From contig VXAA01004065.1 in the NCBI GenBank assembly GCA_013399115.1, positions 79,386 to 143,385 on the forward strand: a stretch of DNA of 64,000 nucleotides. The letters are read 5' to 3'. Shown here one piece after another: positions 24,233 to 35,800 of the stretch; within the stretch, counting starts at the first letter, position 1, and each line of letters starts with the position of its first letter. This stretch comes from Anseranas semipalmata (lineage: Eukaryota > Chordata > Aves > Anseriformes > Anseranatidae). The notes beneath the pieces were generated by a model that saw nothing but the letters and a program-made list of their open reading frames with translations, made no database searches and was not told the DNA's origin. The translations under genes and the position numbers were made by a program.

Positions 24233-27200
24233 CTACTCACCCAAGTCTATATTTTGCTAAGTTCTAGGAAGTAAAAATAACTACAGCGTATTAGTTTGAA
24301 AAGCATCTTATTGTAACTTACTGTGAGTAAACTTTCTCTGCAACAAGTTTACTGTCATTTGTTGCTTTGGGTTGGACAAGGAACGTGAGTGGTGTAGCTT
24401 TCTGCTACGTGGTAAAACTACAGATGAGGATGTAATGTCCTGGGGCTTCAGAGAAGACTGATGTCAAGTTTGAGGAGGAAATTCAAGATGTCCAATCTTG
24501 GTTAATGTAAGCCTGTCTGCCCACCCAACCCTTTGGACAACCTACCCATCTTGCATGGGTCGATCCATTAAGTCCATCTCATACTCCGTGGAACCTGTGT
24601 TAGAGAATGCACTGCTGGAGGTAGGCCAACTTCTGGTTCCAAATTTTTATGCATCTTCTCAGCTTTCATGCCTTCTCTGGTGATTGCTTCTGTATATAAA
24701 AAAATTGACAAATAATTGCAGTTTGAAGGGCATGCTTAATGGAAGTCCATGAAAATGATTCACAGGCAAGTGTAAACTGAACTATTACACTAAAGGATAA
24801 AAAGCTTCCTTAATGAGCTGTACAAGACAGTTATTGATGTATTTATGGAAATATTCCCAAGTACATGCAACCAGGGGAATTCAAAGATAAATATTTAAAG
24901 ATTGGCTGACACTTTTCGAATACAGCAAAACTCTAGTTCCTGTATAAGGTAGTAAATTTATTCTTAAAAAATAAAAAGGGTGTGATTTGTAACAGAAGAG
25001 AATCAAAACTTGTGTTAAAACCTCATGTTTTCTATCCTATAGTATTTATTTCTATTCAAATGAGGGGATAAAGCAAGGATAAAATAGGCATAGGAAGCTC
25101 AGGATGTTAATATGGTAAGCCAACATTTGTTTCTATCCGAATAATTTATTAGAGTCATGTCACAGAACTGTATTTAAGAGGATGAAATCTAACAACAGTT
25201 CAGTATTTGATTAAGTTTCCTTTCATCCTATCATTGTTGTACACAATTAGGTTATTCAAGTGTGATCTTTAAGTATTCATGTTGTGATTCATAACCTTGT
25301 TCTTCACACCCCAGGGAGAGAAAAATTGGTCTGTTGTTATGAATCTGATTAATATATGGATCAATGCATGCCCTTTTAATGTTTATTACACACGTGCTTT
25401 TAGTTTGGATAAATGATTATCTCCTTGTGTTACTTGCTCTTTATAGGCATACTGTGTTATTCTCTGAAGAAAGCTGTCGAAGCATTTTAAGTATTCTGGG
25501 CTGACACTTGATTTGGCATTACCTTGTCAATTGAGATGCCTTTTACTCTTGAATGGCTTAATAATCAATACATTTTAAACAATATGATTTTCCTTAGGAT
25601 TATAGCTGCTGTGTCATGTAACTCCTCCTGCCATAAAGAATGAAGGTCTGGCTCATGCTATTAAATCAGCTTTAGAGGTTTTTTAGACTTATTCTGCCAC
25701 ATTTTTGCTAGGGCTATATACTGAGACTGGACTAGTGGATCCATTCCCTTAAAAAGTGCGGAAGGGGTGAATGAGGAAAACAGGGGACAAGTTAGCCGGT
25801 CTATGCAAAATGTTGACGACAGCCTTGAGTACAGCTTGTGGGTAGAGCCTTATCACCAGCAAGTGCTAAAGGTTAACGGTAGAAGAGTTTCAGTCATGGG
25901 GGATCTCTTTTCCAGTGTGAAGAAAGGTTGAGGTGAAGCTCAATTTCCACCCAGGCGATGATGCTGGCCACAACTTCACTTATAAGAACATGGAGTATAT
26001 AATTTGGCTAAAAATATTCAGTAACTTTATCGATCACATGGAGGCACTCAGTAGCCTACGCTTTGACTTCTGAATCTTTAGAAGTGTAGTATATGGATTG
26101 AACTTGAGTCTTTTTCTAGCTTTCTGCTGGGATACATGGGTTTGTTTTTTTTTTTCCTTTTTTATTTTTTTCCTTGATGTCATTTGATTGCTTTAAATTT
26201 TGCTTTTTTGCCTTATTTTTCTATTTCATTTCCTCTGTTAGGATGCAGTAGTTCAAGCCCACAAGAGTCACTGTAATAATGACCTTAGAATGAAAGGTGA
26301 TCTGTGTATTAAGGATTGCTGCGATGGAAAACTGGCATTGGTTGGTTTGCTGCTATGTGGGATTGCAAGGAAAGGAGAGTAGGAATAGGAATACCCAATA
26401 ATTTGATAGTTAAGGAAGCACAGGAGCACACACTTCTGTACAAGTTCTCAAGCCTTGGGAAAGTTCTTAGTCCAGCTCTGTATATCACCTATCTGACTAT
26501 TAGTATGGAACAGCCTGCATTAATTTATCTTAAATCTCTCGCACCAAGTTGTCAGTGCTTATGAGAAAGAAATCTGTTGATCAAAGCCGGATATTTCGAG
26601 CAGGTTTCCTGCAGCAAGTCTAATAATTTGTGAAAGCAGTTAACATTTGTACACCAATAATTATGTCATCTCCCTTGCAAGCAGATTACATTATGTGATT
26701 TAGGGCCCAAGTAAGGCTTAACTTCAGTGGGTAAACCTTGTGGTTATTGGGATAACATTTATGTACTTGAGGTCTCTATTTGATTTCTTGGTACATAGGT
26801 GCAATTAAAAATTTGAAGATTTTGATTTAAATACAGTTTATGGCTTATGTACTTCACCTTTGGCAGCCTTTACTCACACCCCTGTTTTGAAGACACGTCT
26901 GCACTAATGAACTCCCGCTCAACCTCTTTGCTTGGCTGAGATGTCTTCTGACATAAGCTAATGGAGGTGCCTTTGTTTCCTTTGGGAGAACTGAAGCGCT
27001 GTGCTTGCAGGGTAGTTGACAGCAACATAAGAAAGGAAGATGTCCTGAATGATTCTCAGAGGCTGTCAGACTGTTACATCCCTTGTGTTTACTGCTTCGC
27101 CTGTTACCTTTGGAAGATTGTTACTGCCAGTGTGCAAAGGATCCTGCTCCACAGATATCTAGATCATCTTAGACCCTCTTCTGCACTGTTTTCAGAAAAT

Positions 27201-30200
27201 ACAGTGGGTAACACGGTCTAGTACAGTTCTAGCAGTTCCAGGTGTGTTATAACTCAAAAATTCTGCCAAGAACAACTTACATTGCACTTCAGATACTCAA
27301 AATGTCAGCAAGACAAGTATATTGACCTCTCCAAGGTAATCCTTGTTTCCATTTTGCAGGCTGGAGCAAAGTAGTGTTCATGCAGGCAGGGGGAGCCCTG
27401 TTAGAGCTGAAGTTGTGTGGTGCAGATGATCCAGAATTCCTCAATCTGTGCAGAGCAGGCCTTTTCCTGAGCAACCACCAGACAGGTAGGTTTTAGTTGA
27501 GGGTACAAAAGCATGGAGATCCCCTCAGATTTATGGGGTGCCTAAATTACCTAGGGCAGATGTTCTGTTAGATGAGAGTGCACACAGACCGTAGTCAGAT
27601 TTCATCTTCCCTCTGGAAGAGTAGTTACCTTGGCAACTATCATATTGCATGAGATTTTGGTTGCTAGAAACTGGCACACGAGCTAAATCCGACATGCGAT
27701 ACATAATACTCGTACACTTCCGAAGACGGCAAGCACATGCTGGCGTAAGCAGTTATGCTGTTTGCAATGTAGTGGCTCTGAGCTCATGCCAATAGCAGCC
27801 CTATACTCAAATTGTAAGTTTACCAGTGTTACCTAAAATGGAGAGCAGTACGGTATTACACGGTATTATTACGGTGGCCACACAGTTCACAATAATGAAG
27901 CCCCCTTACCGAGGGTTCATAATTCTGTTGTATTTGTGGTGATTCTATAAAATGTCAGTAGGGCTTGTTGTTAACAGAGCTGATCAATGAGACCCGTGTT
28001 GGAGAATCATTAGAAAGATCAATTCTGCAATTAATCTAAAAGGGTTTTTCTGATGTTAACTTTTTTCTTAACGGCAAAAACTGGAGAAGAAAAAAAGTAT
28101 TTACCAATGGCAGTGTGTATTGCTAAGTCATTCCTGAAGTACAGGAGTTTGGATGCAGGTGTTCTCATGAGTTCCAGATGTTCCATGGTACCTGTTACCA
28201 AAGGTGGCCAGCTAGTGGTATTAATCATTGTAACTACCTGATACAGACTTCAGAGACCCATGTCAGAGCTTTTTCTTTCTCTATACCTTTCATCCTTTTT
28301 GTATTATAATTACATTCTTAGCCTTCCTAGCACATTAATTCACTTAATTCTAGTTATTCTGCATGCATTTCTACCACATTTGAAATTTGTTTTCAGTATA
28401 GTAATTGGTAGTTGCACTGTTTTCGGCTGCTCCTGGAACAGGTGGAGTGCACAGCTAGAAAAGACTGCAGAGAGAAGTCAGTGTCATAGCCAAATTCAAC
28501 TGAGCTCAGGAGAGCTAGGCAATGACTAAGTTTTGCCAAGAAATTTGGAAAGTTGAGCAAAAAATTAGAGATATTCAGAGCAAAGAAAACTGTACTCCTT
28601 GCATGGAAAGTTAGAGCTAGGAAGAAGTATTCTTGCCTGGCTTTCTTTGCTGAAGATGTCAGGGGCAGGTATTCCTATGTAAGGAATGCTGATGAGGATA
28701 GGACAAGCAATGCTGATGTTAGGTGGTTTTTTGCATAGAAGTTTGAAAAAAGCTCCCCTAAAGAAAAAGAAGACTCAAAGGGTAACTAATTAGCATTTTT
28801 TTTTAAATTTAATATAATTGTCTTAGAAAAGAGCCTAACACAGCAGAAGTGTGACAGAAGTTGCTGGTTTGTCTGTCTTGTCCTGGTGCTAGCCGCTCTA
28901 CCCCAGCCTGTTTTGCTTTGGTTGTGCCCTGCCAGAGAACCGTGATGCTGCAGCTAAAATGGGACGTGGAGGCTGATGAGCTGGAATTGTGTTTGTGAAG
29001 CTGTGGCATTCTTCTCTAGCTGATATGCTTGTCTCCGCAATAAGAAGCTGATGACAAAGTCACAAAGTACCTTTTGCATTGCTTTTGTAGCCAGGAACCT
29101 TGAGGAACCACTGTGACAAGTCTATAAGGAAAGTGAAAGGCACTGAAATTTTAGTTCATCTTAAAGCAGGAGCCCATTTTGCAGGCATCCAGCATAAATG
29201 TAGCTGGGGATCAGTGGGCAGTGTCTGTCATGAACATGCTGTGCACTTGTTGCATGTGTGCCTAAGGCCCCGTATCTTTTTAAAAGCTCTCTTAGTGGCA
29301 TAATGTGATTCTTAGTGAGAACGAAGTCACCAGCACTTGAAAAGCATATGAGAGGATGTGCTCATTAAATGAAAATTGCAAAATCACTTGTTCCTTTTGC
29401 TACATTAGGAACCAGTCCCTGGAGAGTCTGGTGTAAGTTACAGCGGATCTTACAACTGTGTCTTTTAAGTGCTGTGGTGCGTTGGGTGCTGAAGTGGGCC
29501 ACAACTGCTGAGGAATCGGCTGCCAGGGTGGGTATTTTCTTGTGGGTGGTAGAAGCTGGCTGAATTCATCACGTAGCTCCAAGTACTGAGCAAGGAAACA
29601 AAGGTCAGGGAATTCAGAGCTGGAGTGCCAGATTCAGGCCCGCCCTCAATGTGTTGTCATTGTTTGAATTTTAACAAGATCGCTCCCTCCTAGTTCCATT
29701 TTAGTTTCCTAGTCATAGCTTTTTGTCTTTCTATAGCAAATGTGGTTCCTCAAGCATTGATGAGTACAGGAACTTCTACTTGATTTTGAAACAATTTGAG
29801 CCTTATTCTCCTTTCACCTATCTTGCACTTTGTAGAAATAGCTTTAACAAAATAGTGTCGGATCATTTGAGTGTAACTTGAATGCTTAGCTTTTACTTCT
29901 AGAAATTAAAAATATCTCATCGTAATAGAAAGAGCTAGTCATTTTCTATGTAAATCAGTGGGAACTCTGTATAGAAAGTCTAGCATAGGGGAAAGAAGAG
30001 TGACTTCAAGATACAAATGTTTAAAACCTTTTTATTAACATAAAACTGAAATCTGATGATTGTAGGGGAATTAACATTCTATTGTTTTTTGTGAGTAGAG
30101 TGCAATAGAGGGTAGGTTTCTTGTATAGCTGAATATTTGTTCTTGAACAATGAAAACATGTCAACATACTTTTCAGAGCATCCATGGATGTGGATGGGGT

Positions 30201-33200
30201 TGCTCAAATGTGGCATGTGATCAGGACTGTTGCTTCCTGCTGCAATGAGCAGACTGAAAACTTCAAAAGGAGATTTCTAGCTGCAACTTGCTGCGTGTGT
30301 TTGCAAGGCCTGTCAGTCTTAAGTTCCCATTTGATTTAGGATGATGAAAGCGGAAACAAAATCAAACTAAAAGTGAAGTGAGTTTGGTCTGATGGCATTA
30401 TAACTCCTAGTGCTCTGAGGAAGGAGCAATGATGACTATGCAAGTGTGACAGCTGACAGCAGTGTATCATCACATGACAATGGACAGGCATCTCAGCACT
30501 GGCTGTAAATATGGGTGAGTTGCAACCGCAGTCTTTTCAGCTTTCTGTTTTCACAGTTGTTCATTTCTGGGACTTTTGGTTAGATCCACCACAGAGTCAA
30601 CACCCAATGTGTGAGTCACTGCTTTCCCAAAGGTAAGGACATCTGCACCTCCAGGTTTTTAGCATTACACATTTTTTCACAGGTTCAGCTCAGTCCTCGG
30701 ATAAGCATTTGAGTGTTGTTTCCCATTTGCATTTCTCAGTTCTGTGGAGTTTGTGAGACTGGCCAGCTTCACAACACAAAACAATTCTTGAAAAGGGAAA
30801 TAATCGCATTTTCCAACCTTCTAACACTGGATTACTGGAAGTCATCAGTAAATTCTGTTTTGTCCAGCTCTGTGAATAACTATATGAAGTTGCTAGCATG
30901 AACAGGCTAAAATGAAACATTTTGCCTTTCTAAAGCCTAATGCTTTGTTCCTACTGAAGAAAGGGCTGGTGTCCCAGAAACCTTGTTCAGTTTTCCAGCT
31001 GTCTGAAGTAGGGTCTTTGTGCACCCAAAAGTTTTTCCATCTATATCAGCTTTATTAGATTCCCTCTCCCTCCAAACTTCTTATTCCTAAAATAGCAGGC
31101 TATAAGTGCTCCTGCTACATCATGTTGCATACAGGCATTTGAATCTGTGTTTGTGCTAGCATACTGGAGACAATAATATCCCACGCTGTGAATTTGTGAA
31201 AATGCTGCAAATGCGTTGTTGGAGATAACATACACTCAATTATACAGAGCATCTTTCAGAATTCCTACAAGGAACAACAAAACTGACAGTGAGAAATGCA
31301 CTAACAAAGTCGTGCGGAGCATTTGCCAAGTGGAGTGCGATTTTATTCCTAGGCACTAAAGAACAATGACAAACAACATGCTTGCTGCTATATTAATAGG
31401 TTTTATTTTGCTACAAATCTTAAACCACGTTCTGCAGCTTGTCATGCCTTTGCCGTGCTAAACCTTCCTGTAAGACGGTGCTCACATCTTACTCATGTGC
31501 TATCCTTTCTGATAAATTTACCAGGCAATGAAACAGGATAGGAATGCTAGGGCAGTACTAACAAGAAGATATGGACCTCTGACAGTGAGGAGGAATGACA
31601 TTGTTAATCTTGTGTCTTATCCATTGAAATCCTACTAGCCATTGAAATCCTGCCAAACAGCTTGTGAAAACTGTATAAAATTTGAAATTCCTGTGTGGAA
31701 TCAGGGCATTGTCTAGTCTCCACAGTTCAAATTTGTATGATATTATATCTGCTTCTGTGGTCTTTGTTTTTAGCAAATAGTTCACACCTAACCAGTGTTT
31801 GAAAGCTAACAGACTGACTTAACTCTGCAAATGAGCGTGAACCCTGCTATGCAGACACAGCCTTTTTTTCTTATGACTGCACTTCACCTCCTTTTCCCTG
31901 CTTCAGTACTTAAAAAGGATTAACTCCACTCTTACTGCCTTTACATGAACAGTGTTAAAACATTTGATGGAATCTGGTTTTCTCTACAAGGCTAAATGAA
32001 GTTAAGCCTTTCTTTCTGTCCTCTTTTTGTGATTTACGGTGGTTGTTAATGATGGGAGGCTGACCAAGGTTTCTCAACTATGTTGTCCTCTCCTGTATGT
32101 CTTGTTTTCTAGACTAAACCCTATGTGTAATAAACTTTCCCTAAAGGAAATTTTCCAACAGCCACATACGCTGTTGATGCTGTAATGCCTGGCTGTTTTA
32201 CTTTTTACACACAAACAGATATCTGGCAAGTGAAACTGAATTTCTTAGATCATCTAATATTCACATGGAGGATGACAAGCAAAACAGTTGGAGAAATGTG
32301 GCTTAGTAAAACTTGCTTCTCCCAGAGCAATGATATTTGTCTTTGCAGTAGATTACAAACCAGATGATTTTTTTCAGACTAGCCTGCTTTCTAAATGAGA
32401 CAGCTACCAGTAACACCTTTTAGTTTTAAAAAGCTGCTATTATTTATTCATTTAAATTATTTATTTTATTAGTTCTTTTGGTAGCTTTCATAGCCTAATC
32501 TGTATTATATATAATTTGTCATAATTCAGTTTTGTGTTCAGGTTACTGTTTTCTTTGCACCTGTAACTATGATCTTCAGTATTCAGACTTTTCCACCATA
32601 TTATACTCAAAGTAGGTAGTGTCACCTATTGAGGTTGCCTGAGAGTTCCCACTATAAATCCTATTTTCTAGTGTGTACATATATATCTACAGTAGTCCAC
32701 TGTGCAGAATTCTTGTTGACTCTCACCTGCTAATACTTCAGAGAGATGCCAGTTAAGTGTCTCGATTTAGCAGGCGAGTTGGAAGTTGAAGCTTTTCTTG
32801 TCATTGCCTGTAGACTGTCTCATTCTTGTTTACTTGTCTCTGATATTCCTAATTGTTTTTGTTGGACTGCAGTGTGCAGAAATGACCATGGGAATAATTC
32901 TTCAGCTCTGTTTAAACCTTTCAGATGCTATTGATGGACTTTTCACTGCTGGACAGAAGGCATTTGAATGATTGCTTGTTGTAGAGTACCTTCTGCAGAG
33001 TCTGCCAGTAATTTTGGAAAGCAAGTAGATAGCATCATGCATTAGTAATCTAACGACCCTTCCCCTTTGGGGCCATTTATTCACGTCTTAAACAGCATGG
33101 CAATACTAAGAAACTATGTGACAGTTCAATGTAGTTGCGTAATAGAAGCTTTTCTAGTTACATTTCACTCGTTGGCTGTTTTCATCACAAGAGTAATCAC

Positions 33201-34221
33201 AGCAGCTAGAAATTGCAGGAAGCCTCTGAAGAGATTTGAATTAGTAAATGAAGGCAATTGAGTCTGGAAGTGAGCTTTCCTTTGCTGCAGGAGCCATGTC
33301 AGGGCACCGTAAGGCATAGCCTTGTGGAAGGATGGGTGCTGCTGTGGCTGGTGCCCTTGGTCTGCAGCAAAATCTCTCCCTGGGGACTGGGCGCTCATTC
33401 TGTGAATGTGCAAGGATCGCAGAGCTTGACTCACTTGCAAGTCACTCTGCAATCTTTTTTTATCCTTAAGGACTATGGGAATCCTTTGTCATGTACATTA
33501 AATGTCTTGATGTACAATAAAGAGAGAGCAATAAAAAAATACTTTCTTGCTAGAAAAATACATCAGTATTTCAGGCAGACAGCTGGGTTAATTTTCACCT
33601 TCGCACAAGCATAACTCCTAAACAGGCACTTAATAAATTCAGAAATACCTGAGCATGCAGGCTTAATACTTGCTTTCTAGAGGTATCCTTCTGACAGACA
33701 CTTGAATGCTCAAATGTTCATGAAAAATGTACACAGGGCTTTAGTAAGAGTAGCTACGTAATTCATGTCATGAAAATTTTTCTCTTTTTCACTTTACAGC
33801 ATTTATAACTGGTAGTGATTTCCTATTTTGCACTTCTGCTTTAAGAAAGACTTTTAAAATTGCAAGCATCTGTTCCATAGGGACCTTTTTCTCTGTTTAC
33901 ACTTGCCCTTTGAATGTATAAAGTAGTCGAATGTAAATGACAGCTTTTGGACTTTGCCCTAAATACACAGTAGTATAAGCTATTTTACTTCTGTTCCTTC
34001 AGTCACCACATCTATTATAGCTCTCTATTTTCTCACACTCGATCTCTTGGTATTTCATTTTTGGTAGCAGTATTTCCGCATCTGTGGACACTTGATTTTG
34101 TCCAAATCATCACTAATTTTTAGTGTGAGAAGGGGAAAAAAAAAAATCTGATTTTAACAAACTGTAGACAAATGACTGTTGGAAAAATGGTCCATTGAGG
34201 GGTTACTGTAATTAACTGAAA
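24233..34221. other. Unique non-coding sequence, no gene seen
   Basis: Ten kilobases of mostly AT-rich DNA without a recognised gene or repeat family. No frame exceeds 118 codons. A T-rich tract lies at about 26141-26182, and an AT-rich, ATTTA-containing stretch at 32420-32510. The part at 25200-25480 is very AT-rich and complex, the look of conserved non-coding DNA, but nothing in it proves this. Frames at 26961-27221, 28260-28529 and 33258-33614 were examined and encode nothing I know. A short imperfect duplication of an AATGCTGATG word occurs at 28685-28718. Confidence 0.55.
31621..31656. repeat. Two-copy tandem repeat, 18-base period
   Basis: The word CCATTGAAATCCT occurs at 31621-31633 and again exactly at 31639-31651, giving an 18-base period whose remaining bases differ between the copies. 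This is a minor tandem duplication of no known function. Confidence 0.8.
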
Positions 34222-34330
34222 CCCTAATCCTGTAAAGTTGTTCCATGGGAACACTGCTTCATGGAGATGCAACTTACTTTAATAGAACTTTTCTGACTGT
34301 GTGAATTTAAGCACACAGATATTTTCACAA
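34222..34330. repeat. Possible old palindromic interspersed repeat
   Basis: The stretch opens with words like CTAATCCTGTAAAG, holds CCATGGGAAC and TTTAATAGAACTTTTCTGACTGT in its middle, and ends with GAATTTAAGCACACAGAT. This order recalls an old repeat common in turtle, crocodile and bird DNA, built around 'AATCCTGCAAA ... CCATTGA.TTCAATGG.ACTACTCA ... TTAAG.AC'. I remember that consensus only roughly and cannot name the family with confidence. Divergence is high, and a chance resemblance is possible. A similar motif (GATCCTAATCCTGCAC) appears again at 34424-34439. Confidence 0.3.
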
Positions 34331-34681
34331 AATCAAGATAGATATTTTTAGATGCTATGCTTCAATAGTTTCATGAATTCATTAGGGTTGTTAATATCAG
34401 TTGAGGGGATTTTGTATCCATCATGATCCTAATCCTGCACTGGGCAGGCTGCGTGGGTGTACGACCTGCAGGTACGGACCTGCAGGAGTTTTGGATGCTC
34501 AGAAGAAGCGAAGCCAGCGGCAGGGTGTGCACACAGTGCATCCCTCTCTGGAGGTATCGTAGCTCACCCCAAATCTCACAAGGCCTGGAGATGCGAGAAC
34601 AGGGTGTTTGAACACTCACCTGCTGTACGCCTCTTGGTTCCTGCTAGGTGAAACTAGTGACTTTAAAACCTGTTGTCTGAG
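34331..34681. other. Unique sequence before the assembly gap
   Basis: No gene or clear repeat. Sequence becomes GC-richer after about 34440. Three small frames overlap here on both strands and encode nothing recognisable. The segment ends in a run of A that leads straight into the gap. Confidence 0.5.
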
Positions 34682-34715
34682 AAAAAAAAAAAAAANNNNN
34701 NNNNNNNNNNNNNNN
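34682..34715. other. Poly(A) run followed by a 20-base assembly gap
   Basis: Fourteen A residues (34682-34695) are followed by exactly 20 N (34696-34715), and the sequence resumes with AAAG. The gap is therefore bounded by A on both sides. Its true length is unknown, since small round N counts are often placeholders. The likely cause is a long A homopolymer that the assembly could not span. Translations running through it are meaningless. Confidence 0.97.
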
Positions 34716-35299
34716 AAAGTACCATGCCCTCACAGGGGAAGCCACAGCCTGGTCGCAGCAGCCGTGGAGCTGAAGCTGCTGACCAGTACATGACACGCTG
34801 CTGCTGAGATTGAGCTCGCTTACCGAGGTCGGGGATGACTCAGAACAGCACATGTTCCACATTAGTGCCCAGAGGCGGTTGCTGTTTGCATCATGACAAT
34901 GTCAATTATCACCTACAACACTCCTGCAAGGAGTGAAATGGCACTGACAAAGATGCAGTTATTTGGCCGTTTGCTTCCTTGGTCCTCTGGTGATGTGTTT
35001 CTCCAGTGGTGCTTTTGAGGTATGGTGTCTCACAACTACACTGCGAGGAAAGCCACAGCTTCTCCCGCCTGGGTGTGCGTGTGTGTGCACGGGGAGATGT
35101 GCTGCTTGAAGAAAAGCTCTGACCTTTCAGATCGAGCACGGTTGTAATTCTGCTGGAGAAGCTAAATAGGTCGTTGCAACAGAGAAGCCAAATCGGGGTT
35201 TGACAGAGGGAAAGGGCAAGTGCACAAGAAAGGAAGTTTTCGCCTCTGCAGTTATTTCACTTCTGCAGCGTCATATTGAGATCTCAGATAGATTGTTAG
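34716..35299. other. Unique sequence after the gap
   Basis: Moderately GC-rich unique sequence with no recognised gene or repeat. Some CpG occur (for example in the bases around 34810-34832), but not at island density. Confidence 0.5.
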
Positions 35300-35800
35300 A
35301 TAGGCCGTGGCTGCCGGCGTCAGCAGCGCCATTGGGTTTGCAGTGACCGCCGCTCTGCGGCTGCAGGCCAGCCGTTGCCCACGCTGCTCTGATGGAAGAG
35401 GAGGGAGATGTTGCTGTCGCTCAGTGTTTGTCAGCTGGGAGACACCCGGGGATCGCTTGCTTTCCAGGGAACGGTGGAGACCAGAGGTGGCAATATTGAG
35501 TGCTGTCCCTAGGTCTCTAGGACAGCCTGAGTGTCAAGAGCTGGGTAGGAAAGCTGTAAATGGGCTTACACACTGCTGCGTTCCTGGCTGTGGCTCTGTT
35601 TTACGTACAAATGCGTGTTCCTTAGAAGCTGGCCTTTACACCAGCCCTGTTCCTCGGAGGCGTCCCTCTGAATTTCCACGACTGCTGCTAATTGGTGCTG
35701 CTCTGGCCGCTTGCAGGAGCGGCGGGGAGGCAGCGGGTGCAGCCAGGCCGTCCCTCCAGGCTGTGCGTCGGGAGCACTGGCAGCGGCTGTGCCTGCTGAT
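35300..35800. promoter_or_regulatory. GC-rich, moderately CpG-rich block
   Basis: I count about 27 CpG in roughly 500 bases, concentrated in two clusters at 35300-35460 and 35700-35790, separated by a poorer stretch. That is about half the density expected with no CpG loss, so it falls short of a full island but stands out from the flanks. A plus-strand frame of 169 codons (35307-35816) covers the block but opens at a GTG and overlaps a minus frame. Its peptide is rich in Ala, Arg, Cys and Ser, as translated GC-rich DNA usually is, and is not recognised. It could be a weak or decaying promoter, a lncRNA start, or just a GC-rich patch. Confidence 0.3.
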
